Source: Streptomyces sp. NRRL F-6131
GTDB lineage: Bacteria > Actinomycetota > Actinomycetes > Streptomycetales > Streptomycetaceae
Length of the DNA: 64,000 nucleotides
Assembly: GCA_000719695.1 (NCBI GenBank)
Contig: JOHN01000009.1
Coordinates: 94,452 to 158,451 of the forward strand
Direction of reading: 5' to 3'
This document shows positions 46,921 to 55,185 of the stretch, piece after piece. A program made the position numbers and the translations under genes. The notes below the pieces were generated by a model, which searched no databases, was not told the DNA's origin, and saw nothing but the letters and a program-made list of their open reading frames with translations. Each line of letters opens with the position of its first letter. The first letter of the stretch is position 1.

Positions 46921-49920
46921 GTGGAGCTGCGGGTGCTCGGGCCGATGGAGGCGGAGACCGACGGCCGTACGGTCGACCTGCCCGGCGGGCGGGCCCGGGT
47001 GCTGCTCGCCGTGCTCGCGGTGCACCACGGCCGGGCGGTCACGGTCGAACGGCTGACCGGGGCGCTGTGGGGAACGGAGCCGCCGGCCACCGCGCGGGCC
47101 CAGGTCCAGGCCATGGTGTCGGCGCTCCGACGGGCCGCCGCCCGGCACGACCCGGCCGGAACGGGCGTCATCAGGACGGCGGAGGCCGGCTACCTGCTGT
47201 GCGCCGACGCCGTGCGGACCGACCTGGCCCGCTTCGAACGGCTCGTCCAGGAGGGCCGGACGGCCGCCGCCCGGCAGCGGAACGCCGAGGCCGTCGACGG
47301 GCTGCGGGCCGCCCTCGCACTCTGGCGCGGGCCCGCGTTCGACGGGTTGACGGCCGAGCCCCTGCGAGCGGAGGCGGAGCGGCTGGAGGAGGATCGGCTG
47401 ACGGTCCTGGAGGAGTGTCTGGACCTCGAACTCGCCCTCGGGCCGCGGCCGGACCTGGTGGCGGTGGTCCGAGCGGTGGTGCGCGCCCATCCGCTGCGGG
47501 AGTCCGCGTACCGGCTGCTGATGCTCGCGCTGCACCGGTCCGGCCGCCCGGCCGAGGCGCTGACGGTCTTCCAGGAGGCGCGGTGCGCCCTCTCGGCCGA
47601 GCTGGGAGTGGAGCCGGGCGCCGCCCTCCAGGAGCTTCACCGGGCCGTGCTCACCGAGGACCCGGCGCTGCTCCTCCCCCGGGACCGCGTCCCGGGTCCA
47701 CGAACCCTCCCCGACCCGGCCGCGCCGCCCGATCCCGTCCGGGCCGCACCCCCCTGGGCTCCGCTGTTCGGGCGGGACGCGGAACTCGCCGACCTGCGGG
47801 CGCTGCTCGACACCGGGCGACTGGTGACCCTGGTCGGCCCGCCCGGGGTCGGCAAGACGCGGCTGGCGCTCGCCGCCGCGGACGCGGCCTCGGCTCTGCG
47901 GGGGGACGGAGCCCCGCCGGTGGAGCTGGACGCCGTGGCCGATCCCGAACTCGTCCCCGCCGCCGTCGCGGCAGCACTCGGACTGCCCGCCGGACCGGGC
48001 CGCCCGATCCTCGACGCCGTCACCGCGGGCCTCGCCGCCCGCGACACGCTGCTGGTGCTCGACAACTGCGAACACCTGCTGGAGGCGTGCGCCGCCCTGG
48101 TCGACCACCTGCTGGCGCGCTGCCGGGGCCTGCGGATCCTCGCCACCAGCCGGGAGCCGCTGGCCGTGCCCGGCGAGACGGTCCGCCCGGTCGTCCCCCT
48201 GGACCTGCCCGCGACCGACCGCGCCGAGGACGTCCTGCGGTCCGGGGCCGGCCGGATGCTGGCCGACCGGGCTGCCGCCCAGGTGCCCGCCTTCGCCGTC
48301 ACCGCGCACACCGCGCCCTCGGTGGCCCGGATCTGCCGGGCCACCGAGGGGCTGCCGTTGGCACTGGAGCTCGTCGCCGCCCAACTGCGCACCCTCACCG
48401 TCACGGAGGTCGCCGCCCGGCTCGACCGGCAGCTGGAACTCCTCGCGCGCCGCCGGGCCCGGCCGGCCCGACACGCCTCGCTGCGGTCGGCGATCGAGTG
48501 GAGCCACCGGCTGCTGACCGCCGAGGAGCGGGAGGTCTTCGCCCGACTGTCGGTCTTCGCGGGCGGCTTCACCGCGGAGGCCGCCCAGGCGGTCGTCGGC
48601 GGGACCGGACCGACCGTGCGCCGGGTGGGCCCGGCGCTGCGGGACCTGGTCGACCGCTCGCTGCTGGTGACGGAACCCGGCACCGACCCGGCGCGCTACC
48701 GCCTCCCCAGCGCCGTGCGGGAGTTCGCCGCCGAACAGCTGTCCCTGACCGGTCCGGACCGGTCGGGCCCGGTGCTGCGCCGGCACGCCGACCACTACCG
48801 GGAGCTCAGCGCCCTGGTCGGGGAGCGGGCCGCCGACGGGGGCGACCTCGCGCTGCGCGCCGCGCTCCGACTGGACCTGGCCAATCTGCGGGCCGGACTC
48901 GACTGGTCGCTCGGTTCCGGCGACCGGCCGGCGGGCGACCCCGTGCTGGGCGCCGACCTGGTCGGGGCGACGGCGTGGCTCTGGGGTGCCCTCCCGAGGG
49001 AGGGGCTGCACTGGGTCGGACGCGCACTGGCCCGACTGGAGCGGACCGCGCCGCCGGAGGCGTCCCGGCACGTGCGGTACGCGGCGGGCATGATCTCCTT
49101 CGGCATCGACCTGAACGCCTCCGGAGACCAGCTGGCCGAGGCCGCCCGGCTGGCGGAGTCCTGCGGCGACGTCCGGCTCCAGCTGGAGGCCCTGGCCCAA
49201 CTCGCCGTCGTCCGCTGCCTCCAGGGGCGCACCGCGGAGGCCGTCGCGATCACGGACGGCGTCCTGCCCGCGGTCCTGGAACACGGCAGCGAGGTCGCGG
49301 CGGCCCGGATGCGGACCGCGACGGCCATCGCCCAGCTCGGCGCCGGCCGCCTCGACCTGGCCGCGGACCACCTCGCCCTGGCCGAGGAGGTCCTGACGGC
49401 CGCCGGCGCCCGGACTCCGCTCGCCGCCTCCCACTGGGTCAGGGCCGAGGTCGCCTACTACGGCGGCGACCCGGCCGGCGCCCTCCTGCTCTCCGAGGCC
49501 TCCCTCCGGCACACGAGCGGCACCGACGACCTGTTCGCCCTGGTGTGCCGGCGCTCCCACCACGCGCGGAGCCTCCACGCCTCCGGCGCCCGCCAGGAAG
49601 CCGCCCGCTGGCTGGCCGTCGTCCTGCGCGACTGCCTGGAGGCCGGGCTCTGGATGCCCGCCGTGGACGCCCTGGTCGCCGCCGCCCGCCGCGAGGCCGA
49701 CGCCGCCCGCCCCGACCGGGCCGCCCTCCTCCTCGCCGGCGTCCAACCCCTGCGCGACCGGACCGGCCGCCACCCGGCCCCGGTCGAACTCCCCCTGCTG
49801 CACGCCCTCGACCAGCACCTGCGGGACGCCCTCCCCGCCGCGCCCCGGGCGGAGGCGGCACGTGCGGGCGCGGCGATGGACACCGAGGACCTCATCCGGT
49901 ACGCCCTGGCCACGCTGTGA
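46921..49920 (+). CDS. Large SARP-type (AfsR-like) transcriptional regulator
   Basis: A 999-residue regulator. Residues 1-85 form an OmpR-type winged helix (LRVLGPMEAETDGRTVDLPG, RAQVQAMVSALRR). Residues 95-245 are the bacterial transcriptional activation domain with TPR-like helices (ALALWRGPAFDGL, HPLRESAYRLLMLALHRSGR, AELGVEPG). An NB-ARC/STAND NTPase follows, with Walker A GPPGVGKTR near 310, Walker B LLVLDNCEH and LPLALELVAAQL. The C-terminal 400 residues are TPR-like. Such proteins activate secondary-metabolite or developmental genes on binding ATP. GTG 46921 is preceded by a GGGGGTC stretch. The target is unknown; the synthetase cluster is 28 kb away, and the 11-bp repeats next to it suggest self-control. 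Confidence 0.93.
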   Translation: MELRVLGPMEAETDGRTVDLPGGRARVLLAVLAVHHGRAVTVERLTGALWGTEPPATARAQVQAMVSALRRAAARHDPAGTGVIRTAEAGYLLCADAVRTDLARFERLVQEGRTAAARQRNAEAVDGLRAALALWRGPAFDGLTAEPLRAEAERLEEDRLTVLEECLDLELALGPRPDLVAVVRAVVRAHPLRESAYRLLMLALHRSGRPAEALTVFQEARCALSAELGVEPGAALQELHRAVLTEDPALLLPRDRVPGPRTLPDPAAPPDPVRAAPPWAPLFGRDAELADLRALLDTGRLVTLVGPPGVGKTRLALAAADAASALRGDGAPPVELDAVADPELVPAAVAAALGLPAGPGRPILDAVTAGLAARDTLLVLDNCEHLLEACAALVDHLLARCRGLRILATSREPLAVPGETVRPVVPLDLPATDRAEDVLRSGAGRMLADRAAAQVPAFAVTAHTAPSVARICRATEGLPLALELVAAQLRTLTVTEVAARLDRQLELLARRRARPARHASLRSAIEWSHRLLTAEEREVFARLSVFAGGFTAEAAQAVVGGTGPTVRRVGPALRDLVDRSLLVTEPGTDPARYRLPSAVREFAAEQLSLTGPDRSGPVLRRHADHYRELSALVGERAADGGDLALRAALRLDLANLRAGLDWSLGSGDRPAGDPVLGADLVGATAWLWGALPREGLHWVGRALARLERTAPPEASRHVRYAAGMISFGIDLNASGDQLAEAARLAESCGDVRLQLEALAQLAVVRCLQGRTAEAVAITDGVLPAVLEHGSEVAAARMRTATAIAQLGAGRLDLAADHLALAEEVLTAAGARTPLAASHWVRAEVAYYGGDPAGALLLSEASLRHTSGTDDLFALVCRRSHHARSLHASGARQEAARWLAVVLRDCLEAGLWMPAVDALVAAARREADAARPDRAALLLAGVQPLRDRTGRHPAPVELPLLHALDQHLRDALPAAPRAEAARAGAAMDTEDLIRYALATL

Positions 49921-49924
49921 CGCC

Positions 49925-50653
49925 GGCCGGCAGGGGAGCGTGTGCGGGAGCGGGCTGGGCGCACCGAACCCGTCGGGGAGTCCGTCCCACAGATGGGCGA
50001 GGCAACCCCACCACTCCGCCGACGGCTCGGCGTCCCCGCGCGGCCAGAGGAGGATGGGGGTGTAGGGCAGGAACGCGGTGACCAGTTCCAGCAGGTGGGG
50101 CGAGGTCGCCCGGTCGGTGAGGCCGACGGCCCGCTGGTAGCGGCCCCGGTTGAGGTCCGTGCTCAGCTCGGCGAGCGTCGTCCGGTCGGGGGCCACCCAG
50201 TCGACCGGGACTCCCCGGTCGAGGGTGGTGCGCTCCAGTCGCGCGAGTTGCTCCCGGGCCTCCCGGTTGACCCCCTCAGGTGGCCGCGTTCCACGAGCCG
50301 CCCGGCCCACCGCAGGGTCACCGTGCGGGTGACGCCGAGGAGGCGGCGGCCGACCAGCACCTCCTCGGGATGCCAGTCGACCAGAACGGGGGCGTTGACC
50401 ACCAGGTCGACGAAGGCGACGGGGGGCGTCCCCGGACAGGCCGTCCGGTCCGGCGGGCCCAGTCGCGGATCCGCCGGTCCGCCGGGTCGACGCCGCACGC
50501 CTGCGCGCAGGCGACCACGTACCGGGCGAGCGCGCCGTCTGCGGAGGCTCCGGCGGCCGCAGTGGGCGCCAGGAGGGCCGCGTGTTCGAGCAGGTACTGC
50601 AGCAGCTCCCGGTCGTTGAGCGACGCGGCCGGCCGGACCGGTTCCGGGATCAC
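49925..50653 (-). pseudogene. Frameshifted VMAP-C-like effector gene
   Basis: Minus-strand coding sequence is spread over three frames: LNDRELLQYLLEHAALLAP from about 50653, then VAFVDLVVNAPVLVDWHPEE to about 50280, then REQLARLERTTLDRGVPVDW through FLPYTPILLWPRGD to about 49930. The frame changes fall near a run of six G (50421-50426) and five C (50271-50275). Joined together the parts resemble the VMAP C-terminal domain of actinobacterial NTPase/protease conflict systems (strand with LLGVTRTVTLRW, WVAPDR, ILLWPR, LWDGLP). The last frame has no stop before the SARP gene. It is either a true pseudogene or carries homopolymer sequencing errors. Confidence 0.55.
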
Positions 50654-50690
50654 GCCGGTCCAGCGGCGGTCGGCCCGAAGCGGAACGCCG

Positions 50691-50706
50691 GTCCGTACGT
50701 ACGGAC
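50691..50706. promoter_or_regulatory. Perfect 16-bp palindrome GTCCGTACGTACGGAC
   Basis: It lies in the 139-bp gap between the VMAP-like remnant and the ABC transporter operon, about 87 bp before the ATPase start. It could be an operator for the operon. Confidence 0.5.
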
Positions 50707-50713
50707 GCCCGTC

Positions 50714-50737
50714 GGGGGTTCGGTTTTCCGAACCCCC
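50714..50737. promoter_or_regulatory. 10-bp hairpin with TTTT loop
   Basis: GGGGGTTCGG and CCGAACCCCC flank TTTT, 8 bp after the palindrome at 50691-50706. It may terminate upstream transcription or form a second regulator site. Confidence 0.5.
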
Positions 50738-50792
50738 GGTCCGGGGGGTTGCACGATCGATCGGCACGGGCCCGGCCGCCGAGGATGGCGGT

Positions 50793-51545
50793 ATGGATGG
50801 AACAGCACGGATCAGCGGTGCCCGGGTCGCCGTCAGGGCGGACGCGTTGCACCGCGAGTACGGGCGCGGCGGCGCCGAGGTGCGGGCCCTGCGCGGGGTG
50901 TCGGTGGCCTTCGGGGCCGGGACGTTCACGGCGGTGATGGGGCCGTCCGGCTCCGGGAAGACCACCTTGCTGCACTGCCTCGCCGGGATGGACCGGCCCA
51001 GCCGGGGAACGGTCCGGTGGGGCGACACCGAGGTGTCGCGGCTGCCGGAGCGGCGGTTGGCGGAGCTGCGGCGCGACCGGGTCGGGTTCGTGTTCCAGGC
51101 CTTCAACCTGATGCCGGCGATGACGGTCGCGCAGAACGTCGAGCTGCCGGGCCGGCTGGCCGGGCGGCGGCCCGACCGGGCGCGGGTGCTGGAGGCGCTG
51201 GCCCGGGTCGGTCTCGCCGGGCGGGAGGGGCACCGGCCCGGGCAGCTGTCCGGCGGGCAGCAGCAGCGGGTGGCGATCGCCCGGGCCTTGGTCTGCGGCC
51301 CCGAGGTGCTGTTCGCCGACGAGCCGACCGGCGCGCTGGACCGGTCCACCGGTCACGAGGTGCTCGCCCTGCTGCGGTCCGGCGTGGACGTGGACGGCCG
51401 GACGTGCGTCATGGTGACCCACGATCCGGTGGCCGCCGGGTACGCGGACCGGGTGCTGCTGCTCGCCGACGGCCTGGTGGTCGACGAGCTCGACCGCCCC
51501 ACCGCCGCCCGGGTCGCCGACCGCCTGAGCCGGCTGGGCGGGTGA
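50793..51545 (+). CDS. ABC transporter ATP-binding protein (MacB/LolD type)
   Basis: A 250-residue ATPase: Walker A GPSGSGKTT, Q-loop FVFQAFNLMPAMT, signature LSGGQQQRVAIARAL, Walker B VLFADEPTGALD, and switch MVTHD. The FNLMPAMT and DEPTGALD forms mark the family that works with FtsX-like permeases in antimicrobial-peptide resistance or lipoprotein/cell-surface work. ATG 50793 has GAGGA 7 nt upstream. Its stop overlaps the permease GTG by four bases. Confidence 0.93.
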   Translation: MDGTARISGARVAVRADALHREYGRGGAEVRALRGVSVAFGAGTFTAVMGPSGSGKTTLLHCLAGMDRPSRGTVRWGDTEVSRLPERRLAELRRDRVGFVFQAFNLMPAMTVAQNVELPGRLAGRRPDRARVLEALARVGLAGREGHRPGQLSGGQQQRVAIARALVCGPEVLFADEPTGALDRSTGHEVLALLRSGVDVDGRTCVMVTHDPVAAGYADRVLLLADGLVVDELDRPTAARVADRLSRLGG

Positions 51546-52978
51546 GCGCGATGGTCTCCCTCGTCCTCGGGCAGCTGCGCCGGCGACCGGCCGCCTTCGC
51601 CGGTCTGGCGGTCGCGCTGCTGCTCGCCATCGCCACCGTCACCCTGTTCGGTTCCCTGGCCGCCGCCGAACTCGCCACCCCGGCGGCGGTGCGGAAGGCG
51701 GCCGCCGGGCCCGGACTGATGGTGATCGCCGGCGCGTTCGGCGAGATCGCCGTCGTGGTGGCGTTCTTCGTCGTGGTCAACGCGCTGGGTTTCGCGCTCC
51801 GTCAGCAGCACCGCGAGCTGGCGTTGCTGCGCACCGTCGCGGCGACGCCCCGGCAGGTCCGGCGGCTGGTGCGCGGCCAGGTCGTCGCGACCACCCTGCT
51901 GGTGGCCGTGCCGGGTTGGGCCGTCGGAGCGGTGGCGGCCCGGTGCTTCCTCGCCGCGCTGCAGCAGCGCGGGATGGCGGCGCCGGGCCTCCGGGTGCCG
52001 GCGACACCGGTGCCGATGCTGGTCGCGCTGGTCGCGGCGCTGCTCGTCGGCCTGGCGGCCTCGGCCGTGGCGGCCCGGCGGATCTCCCGCATCGCGCCGG
52101 CGGCGGCGCTGACGGCGAGTTCGACCGAGCACGCCCGGACGGGTCCGCCGCGGCTGCTGGCCGGGGCCGCCGTGCTGGTGGGCGGCGCGCTGCTGCTGCG
52201 GCTGGCCGCGACGCGACCGGCCGACCAGGTGGACAAGGCGGGCCAGGCCGCGCTGCTCGGTTCGCTGGTGCTGCTGGTCGCGGTCGCCCTGGCGGGGCCG
52301 TTCGCGGCGCGCGCCCTGGCCACCGTCCTGGGCCTGCCGCTGCGTCTGCTGGTACCCGGGACGGGGTGGCTGGCCGATGCCAATCTGCGCGGCTACGCGC
52401 GGCGGCTGTCGTCGGCGGTGGTGCCGGTGGCGATGCTGGTGGGACTGTCGGGCACCATGTCGATCATGACTTTCACCGCCGAACACGCCGCCGCCGCGGC
52501 GCGGACCAGTGCCGGTGCCAGCGCCGGTGCCAGCGCCGGTGCCGGTGCCGGTGCGGCCGTCAGCGCCGTGACCTCCGCCACGGACGTCTGGCTCCGGCAG
52601 GCCGAGTTGGGGATGCTGGTCTGCTTCGCCACCGTCTCCGTCGTCAACACCCTGGTCGCCGTGACGGCCGACCGGCGCCGGGAGTTCGCCCTGCTGCGGC
52701 TGGTGGGCGGGACCAGGAGGCAGCTGCTGCGGATGCTCTCGGCGGAGGCCGTGCTGACCACGGCGGTCGGTGTCCTGCTGGGCGCGGCGGTCGCGGGTGC
52801 CGCAGCGGCGGCGTTCAGCACCGCGGTGACCGGTTCGGCGGTGCCGTCCGTCCCGGTGGCGACCTGCGGGTGGATCGTCGCGGGCGCGGCGGCGCTGACC
52901 CTGCCGGGCATCCTGGCCACGGGACGGTGGGCGGTCGGCGGGCCGGCGACGGAGCTGGTGGGCGGCGGTCGTGACTGA
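51542..52978 (+). CDS. FtsX-like ABC transporter permease
   Basis: A 478-residue membrane protein with the FtsX/MacB arrangement seen twice: a helix, a soluble part and helix bundles with QQHRELALLRTVAATPRQVR in the first and DRRREFALLRLVGGTRRQLL in the second, both typical coupling regions. GTG 51542 overlaps the ATPase stop; ATG 51551 is an alternative. A short Ala/Gly/Ser repeat (SAGASAGASAGAG) lies in the second half. The extracytoplasmic domains are small, so it probably removes or senses a membrane-active compound together with the downstream kinase. Confidence 0.9.
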   Translation: MSAMVSLVLGQLRRRPAAFAGLAVALLLAIATVTLFGSLAAAELATPAAVRKAAAGPGLMVIAGAFGEIAVVVAFFVVVNALGFALRQQHRELALLRTVAATPRQVRRLVRGQVVATTLLVAVPGWAVGAVAARCFLAALQQRGMAAPGLRVPATPVPMLVALVAALLVGLAASAVAARRISRIAPAAALTASSTEHARTGPPRLLAGAAVLVGGALLLRLAATRPADQVDKAGQAALLGSLVLLVAVALAGPFAARALATVLGLPLRLLVPGTGWLADANLRGYARRLSSAVVPVAMLVGLSGTMSIMTFTAEHAAAAARTSAGASAGASAGAGAGAAVSAVTSATDVWLRQAELGMLVCFATVSVVNTLVAVTADRRREFALLRLVGGTRRQLLRMLSAEAVLTTAVGVLLGAAVAGAAAAAFSTAVTGSAVPSVPVATCGWIVAGAAALTLPGILATGRWAVGGPATELVGGGRD

Positions 52979-54281
52979 GCGCGGCGACGCCGACGGCATC
53001 CGCGAGGTCGACGGCATCGGTCCCGGCCCCGGGGCCGGGGCCGGCCGGGGGCGGCGGTACTTCGCCGTCCGGGGCGGTGACTGGGCGTTCGCGGTCGTCG
53101 GGCTGCCGATCGCGCTGCTCGGCGGCGGCTACGCGCTGGCCGTCCTCTACGCGGGGGGGCTGCTCTCGCTCACCGTGGTCGGCCTGCCGTTCGTGGTCGC
53201 CGCCCTGCTGGGCGCGCGGTTGCTCGGCACGCCGCACCGGCGACTGGTCGGCCGGCTGCTCGGCGAACGCGTCGAGGCCCCCGCCCCACTGCCCCGCCCC
53301 GCGGGGGCGTTCGCCCGGGGGCGGGTCGTGCTGACGGACCCGGTCGCCTGGCGCGTACTGCTCTACCTCGTGCTGCGCCTGCCGCTGGGCGTGCTCGGGT
53401 TCGCGGCCGCCGTACTGCTGCCGCTAGGAAGCGGGTGGCTGATCGGATTCCCGCTCTGGATCCGACTGTTGGAACCCGGCTCCAGGCCGGCGGGCTGGGC
53501 GGAGGCGGTCGCCGTGCCGCTGGGCCTGGCGCTGCTGGTCGCGGTGCCGGGCGTGGTCCGGGCGCTGGGCGGGGTGAACCGGCGACTGGCCGGACAGTTG
53601 CTCGGCCCGGTCCGCACCCAGCAACGCGTGCGGCAGCTGGAGGACGCCCGCGCCGGCCTGGTCGCGGCGAACACCGATCGGCTCCGCCGCCTGGAGCGGG
53701 ACCTGCACGACGGCACCCAGGCGCGGCTGGTCGCCCTGGCCATCACGCTCGCCCTCACCGAGGACGCGCTCGCCCCCGCCGGGCCTGCGGCGGCCGGGAC
53801 GCCGACCGACCGCGACCGGCTGCGGGCCCTGGTCACCCGGGCCCGGGGCCAGACCGACGACACCATCGCCGAACTCCGCGCGCTCACCAGGGGCATCCAC
53901 CCCGTCACGCCGGACGGCGGACTCGCCGAGGCCCTCCCGGGGCTCACCGCGACCTGCCCCGTGCCGGTCGACGTCCGCCTCGACCTCCGGCAGCGCCCGG
54001 AACCGGTCATCGAGCAGGCGGTGTACTACTGCGCCGCCGAGTTGCTCACCAACATCGCCAAGCACAGCGGCGCCCGTTCGGCCGAACTCTCGGTGCGCAC
54101 GGCCGACGACCGGGTCCGGCTGCGGGTGCGCGACGACGGCCGGGGCGGGGCGGCGCCCGGTGACGGGAGCGGTCTGACCGGTCTGACCGAACGGCTCGCG
54201 GCGGTGGACGGCGTCCTGCGGGTCGACAGCCCGCCCGGTGGGCCCACCACGGTCACGGCCGACCTTCCGACGGGCCTCTGA
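52971..54281 (+). CDS. Two-component sensor histidine kinase (NarL-type)
   Basis: A 436-residue membrane kinase starting at GTG 52971, overlapping the permease by 8 bp, so translation is coupled. The N-terminal half has four membrane segments of the streptomycete sensor type (LPIALLGGGYALAVLYAGG and further). The phosphoacceptor region is RLRRLERDLHDGTQARLVAL (HisKA_3), and the ATPase has ELLTNIAKHSGA (N box) and DDGRGG (G box). It probably senses a compound handled by the ABC/FtsX pair. Its likely partner is the response regulator encoded convergently just downstream. Confidence 0.93.
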   Translation: MTERGDADGIREVDGIGPGPGAGAGRGRRYFAVRGGDWAFAVVGLPIALLGGGYALAVLYAGGLLSLTVVGLPFVVAALLGARLLGTPHRRLVGRLLGERVEAPAPLPRPAGAFARGRVVLTDPVAWRVLLYLVLRLPLGVLGFAAAVLLPLGSGWLIGFPLWIRLLEPGSRPAGWAEAVAVPLGLALLVAVPGVVRALGGVNRRLAGQLLGPVRTQQRVRQLEDARAGLVAANTDRLRRLERDLHDGTQARLVALAITLALTEDALAPAGPAAAGTPTDRDRLRALVTRARGQTDDTIAELRALTRGIHPVTPDGGLAEALPGLTATCPVPVDVRLDLRQRPEPVIEQAVYYCAAELLTNIAKHSGARSAELSVRTADDRVRLRVRDDGRGGAAPGDGSGLTGLTERLAAVDGVLRVDSPPGGPTTVTADLPTGL

Positions 54282-54379
54282 CCGGCTGCTGACCGGCCGC
54301 CGACCGGGGGGGCGGCCCGGGCGGCGACCTGCCTCCGACGGAACTCCGGCCCGGCCGCCGACCGGGCGGCGACCTGCGC

Positions 54380-55045
54380 TCAGCCGCGCTGCTCCGCCAG
54401 ATGGGCGAGGACGGCCTTCACCCGCCGGTTGTCCGCGTCCGTCGCCGGCAGGTCGAACTTGGTGAAGACGGCGGCGACGTGCTTCTCGACGGCGCGCTCC
54501 GACACCACCAGCAGGGTGGCGATCGAGCGGTTGGAGTGGCCCTGCGCCATCAGCTCCAGCACCTCGCGCTCACGCGGCGTCAGGGTGTCGACCCGGCCCC
54601 GCCGGCCGCCGCGCATCAGCCGGGTGACCACCTCCGGGTCGAGCGCCGTTCCTCCGGCGGCGACGCGGTGCAGCGCGTCCATGAACTCCGAGGTCCGGGC
54701 GACGCGTTCCTTCAGCAGGTACCCCGTGCCCGCCGCGCCGCCGGCCAGCAGCCGGGTCGCCCAGACCGTCTCGACGTGCTGGGAGAACACCAGGATGCCG
54801 ACCCCGGGGTCGGTCGCCCGGATCTCGACGGCGGCCCGGATCCCCTCGTCGGTGTGGGTGGGCGGCATCCGGATGTCCACCACGGCCACGTCGGGCCGGT
54901 GTTCGGCGACCGCCGCGAGCAGTTCGGGCGCCGTGCCGGCGGTGGCCACCACCTCGCACCCGCGCGCGCCGAGCAGTTCGACCATGCCGTCCCGGAGGAT
55001 GACGGAGTCCTCGGCCAGTACCACGCGCAGCTGCTTGTCGATCAT
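54380..55045 (-). CDS. NarL/LuxR-type response regulator
   Basis: A 221-residue regulator. The receiver domain (1-120) has VVLAEDSVILRDGMVELL, phosphoacceptor Asp in VAVVDIRMPPTHTDEG and GYLLKERV. The C-terminal LuxR helix-turn-helix (155-215) reads LTPREREVLELMAQGHSNRS and VVSERAVEKHVAAVFTKFDL. The ATG lies 6 nt after GATAAT (55057-55052) without a ribosome binding site, so it is a leaderless candidate. It faces the histidine kinase gene end to end, an unusual arrangement for a cognate pair. Confidence 0.93.
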   Translation of the reverse strand: MIDKQLRVVLAEDSVILRDGMVELLGARGCEVVATAGTAPELLAAVAEHRPDVAVVDIRMPPTHTDEGIRAAVEIRATDPGVGILVFSQHVETVWATRLLAGGAAGTGYLLKERVARTSEFMDALHRVAAGGTALDPEVVTRLMRGGRRGRVDTLTPREREVLELMAQGHSNRSIATLLVVSERAVEKHVAAVFTKFDLPATDADNRRVKAVLAHLAEQRG

Positions 55046-55051
55046 GATGCC

Positions 55052-55057
55052 ATTATC
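55052..55057 (-). promoter_or_regulatory. -10 box GATAAT of response regulator gene
   Basis: GATAAT on the minus strand ends 6 nt before the ATG at 55045. No TTGACA-like -35 is seen at normal spacing, so activation by a regulator is possible. Confidence 0.45.
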
Positions 55058-55141
55058 GTCCCAGCTCGCTCCCGGGCGGAGCGGCGACCGGTGCGCCGGG
55101 GCCCCCGGAGTGCCAGGTGGTCGCCGAGGGCCCCGAGGGGC

Positions 55142-55185
55142 TCCCGGAGACTTCCGGGACACCTCCGGGATACTTCCGGAATGAC
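55142..55185 (+). repeat. Four 11-bp direct repeats upstream of benE-like gene
   Basis: TCC(C/G)GGA-type units start at 55142, 55153, 55164 and 55175. The last overlaps the ATG at 55181. This even 11-bp phase suggests a repeated protein site in the divergent gap with the response regulator gene. Confidence 0.55.

Noticed and set aside
46228..49920. Continuous minus-strand frame of over 1200 codons joining the secreted-protein gene and the VMAP-like remnant.
   Set aside because: Most of it is antisense to the SARP gene. Only its two ends have protein-like sequence, and they are annotated separately.
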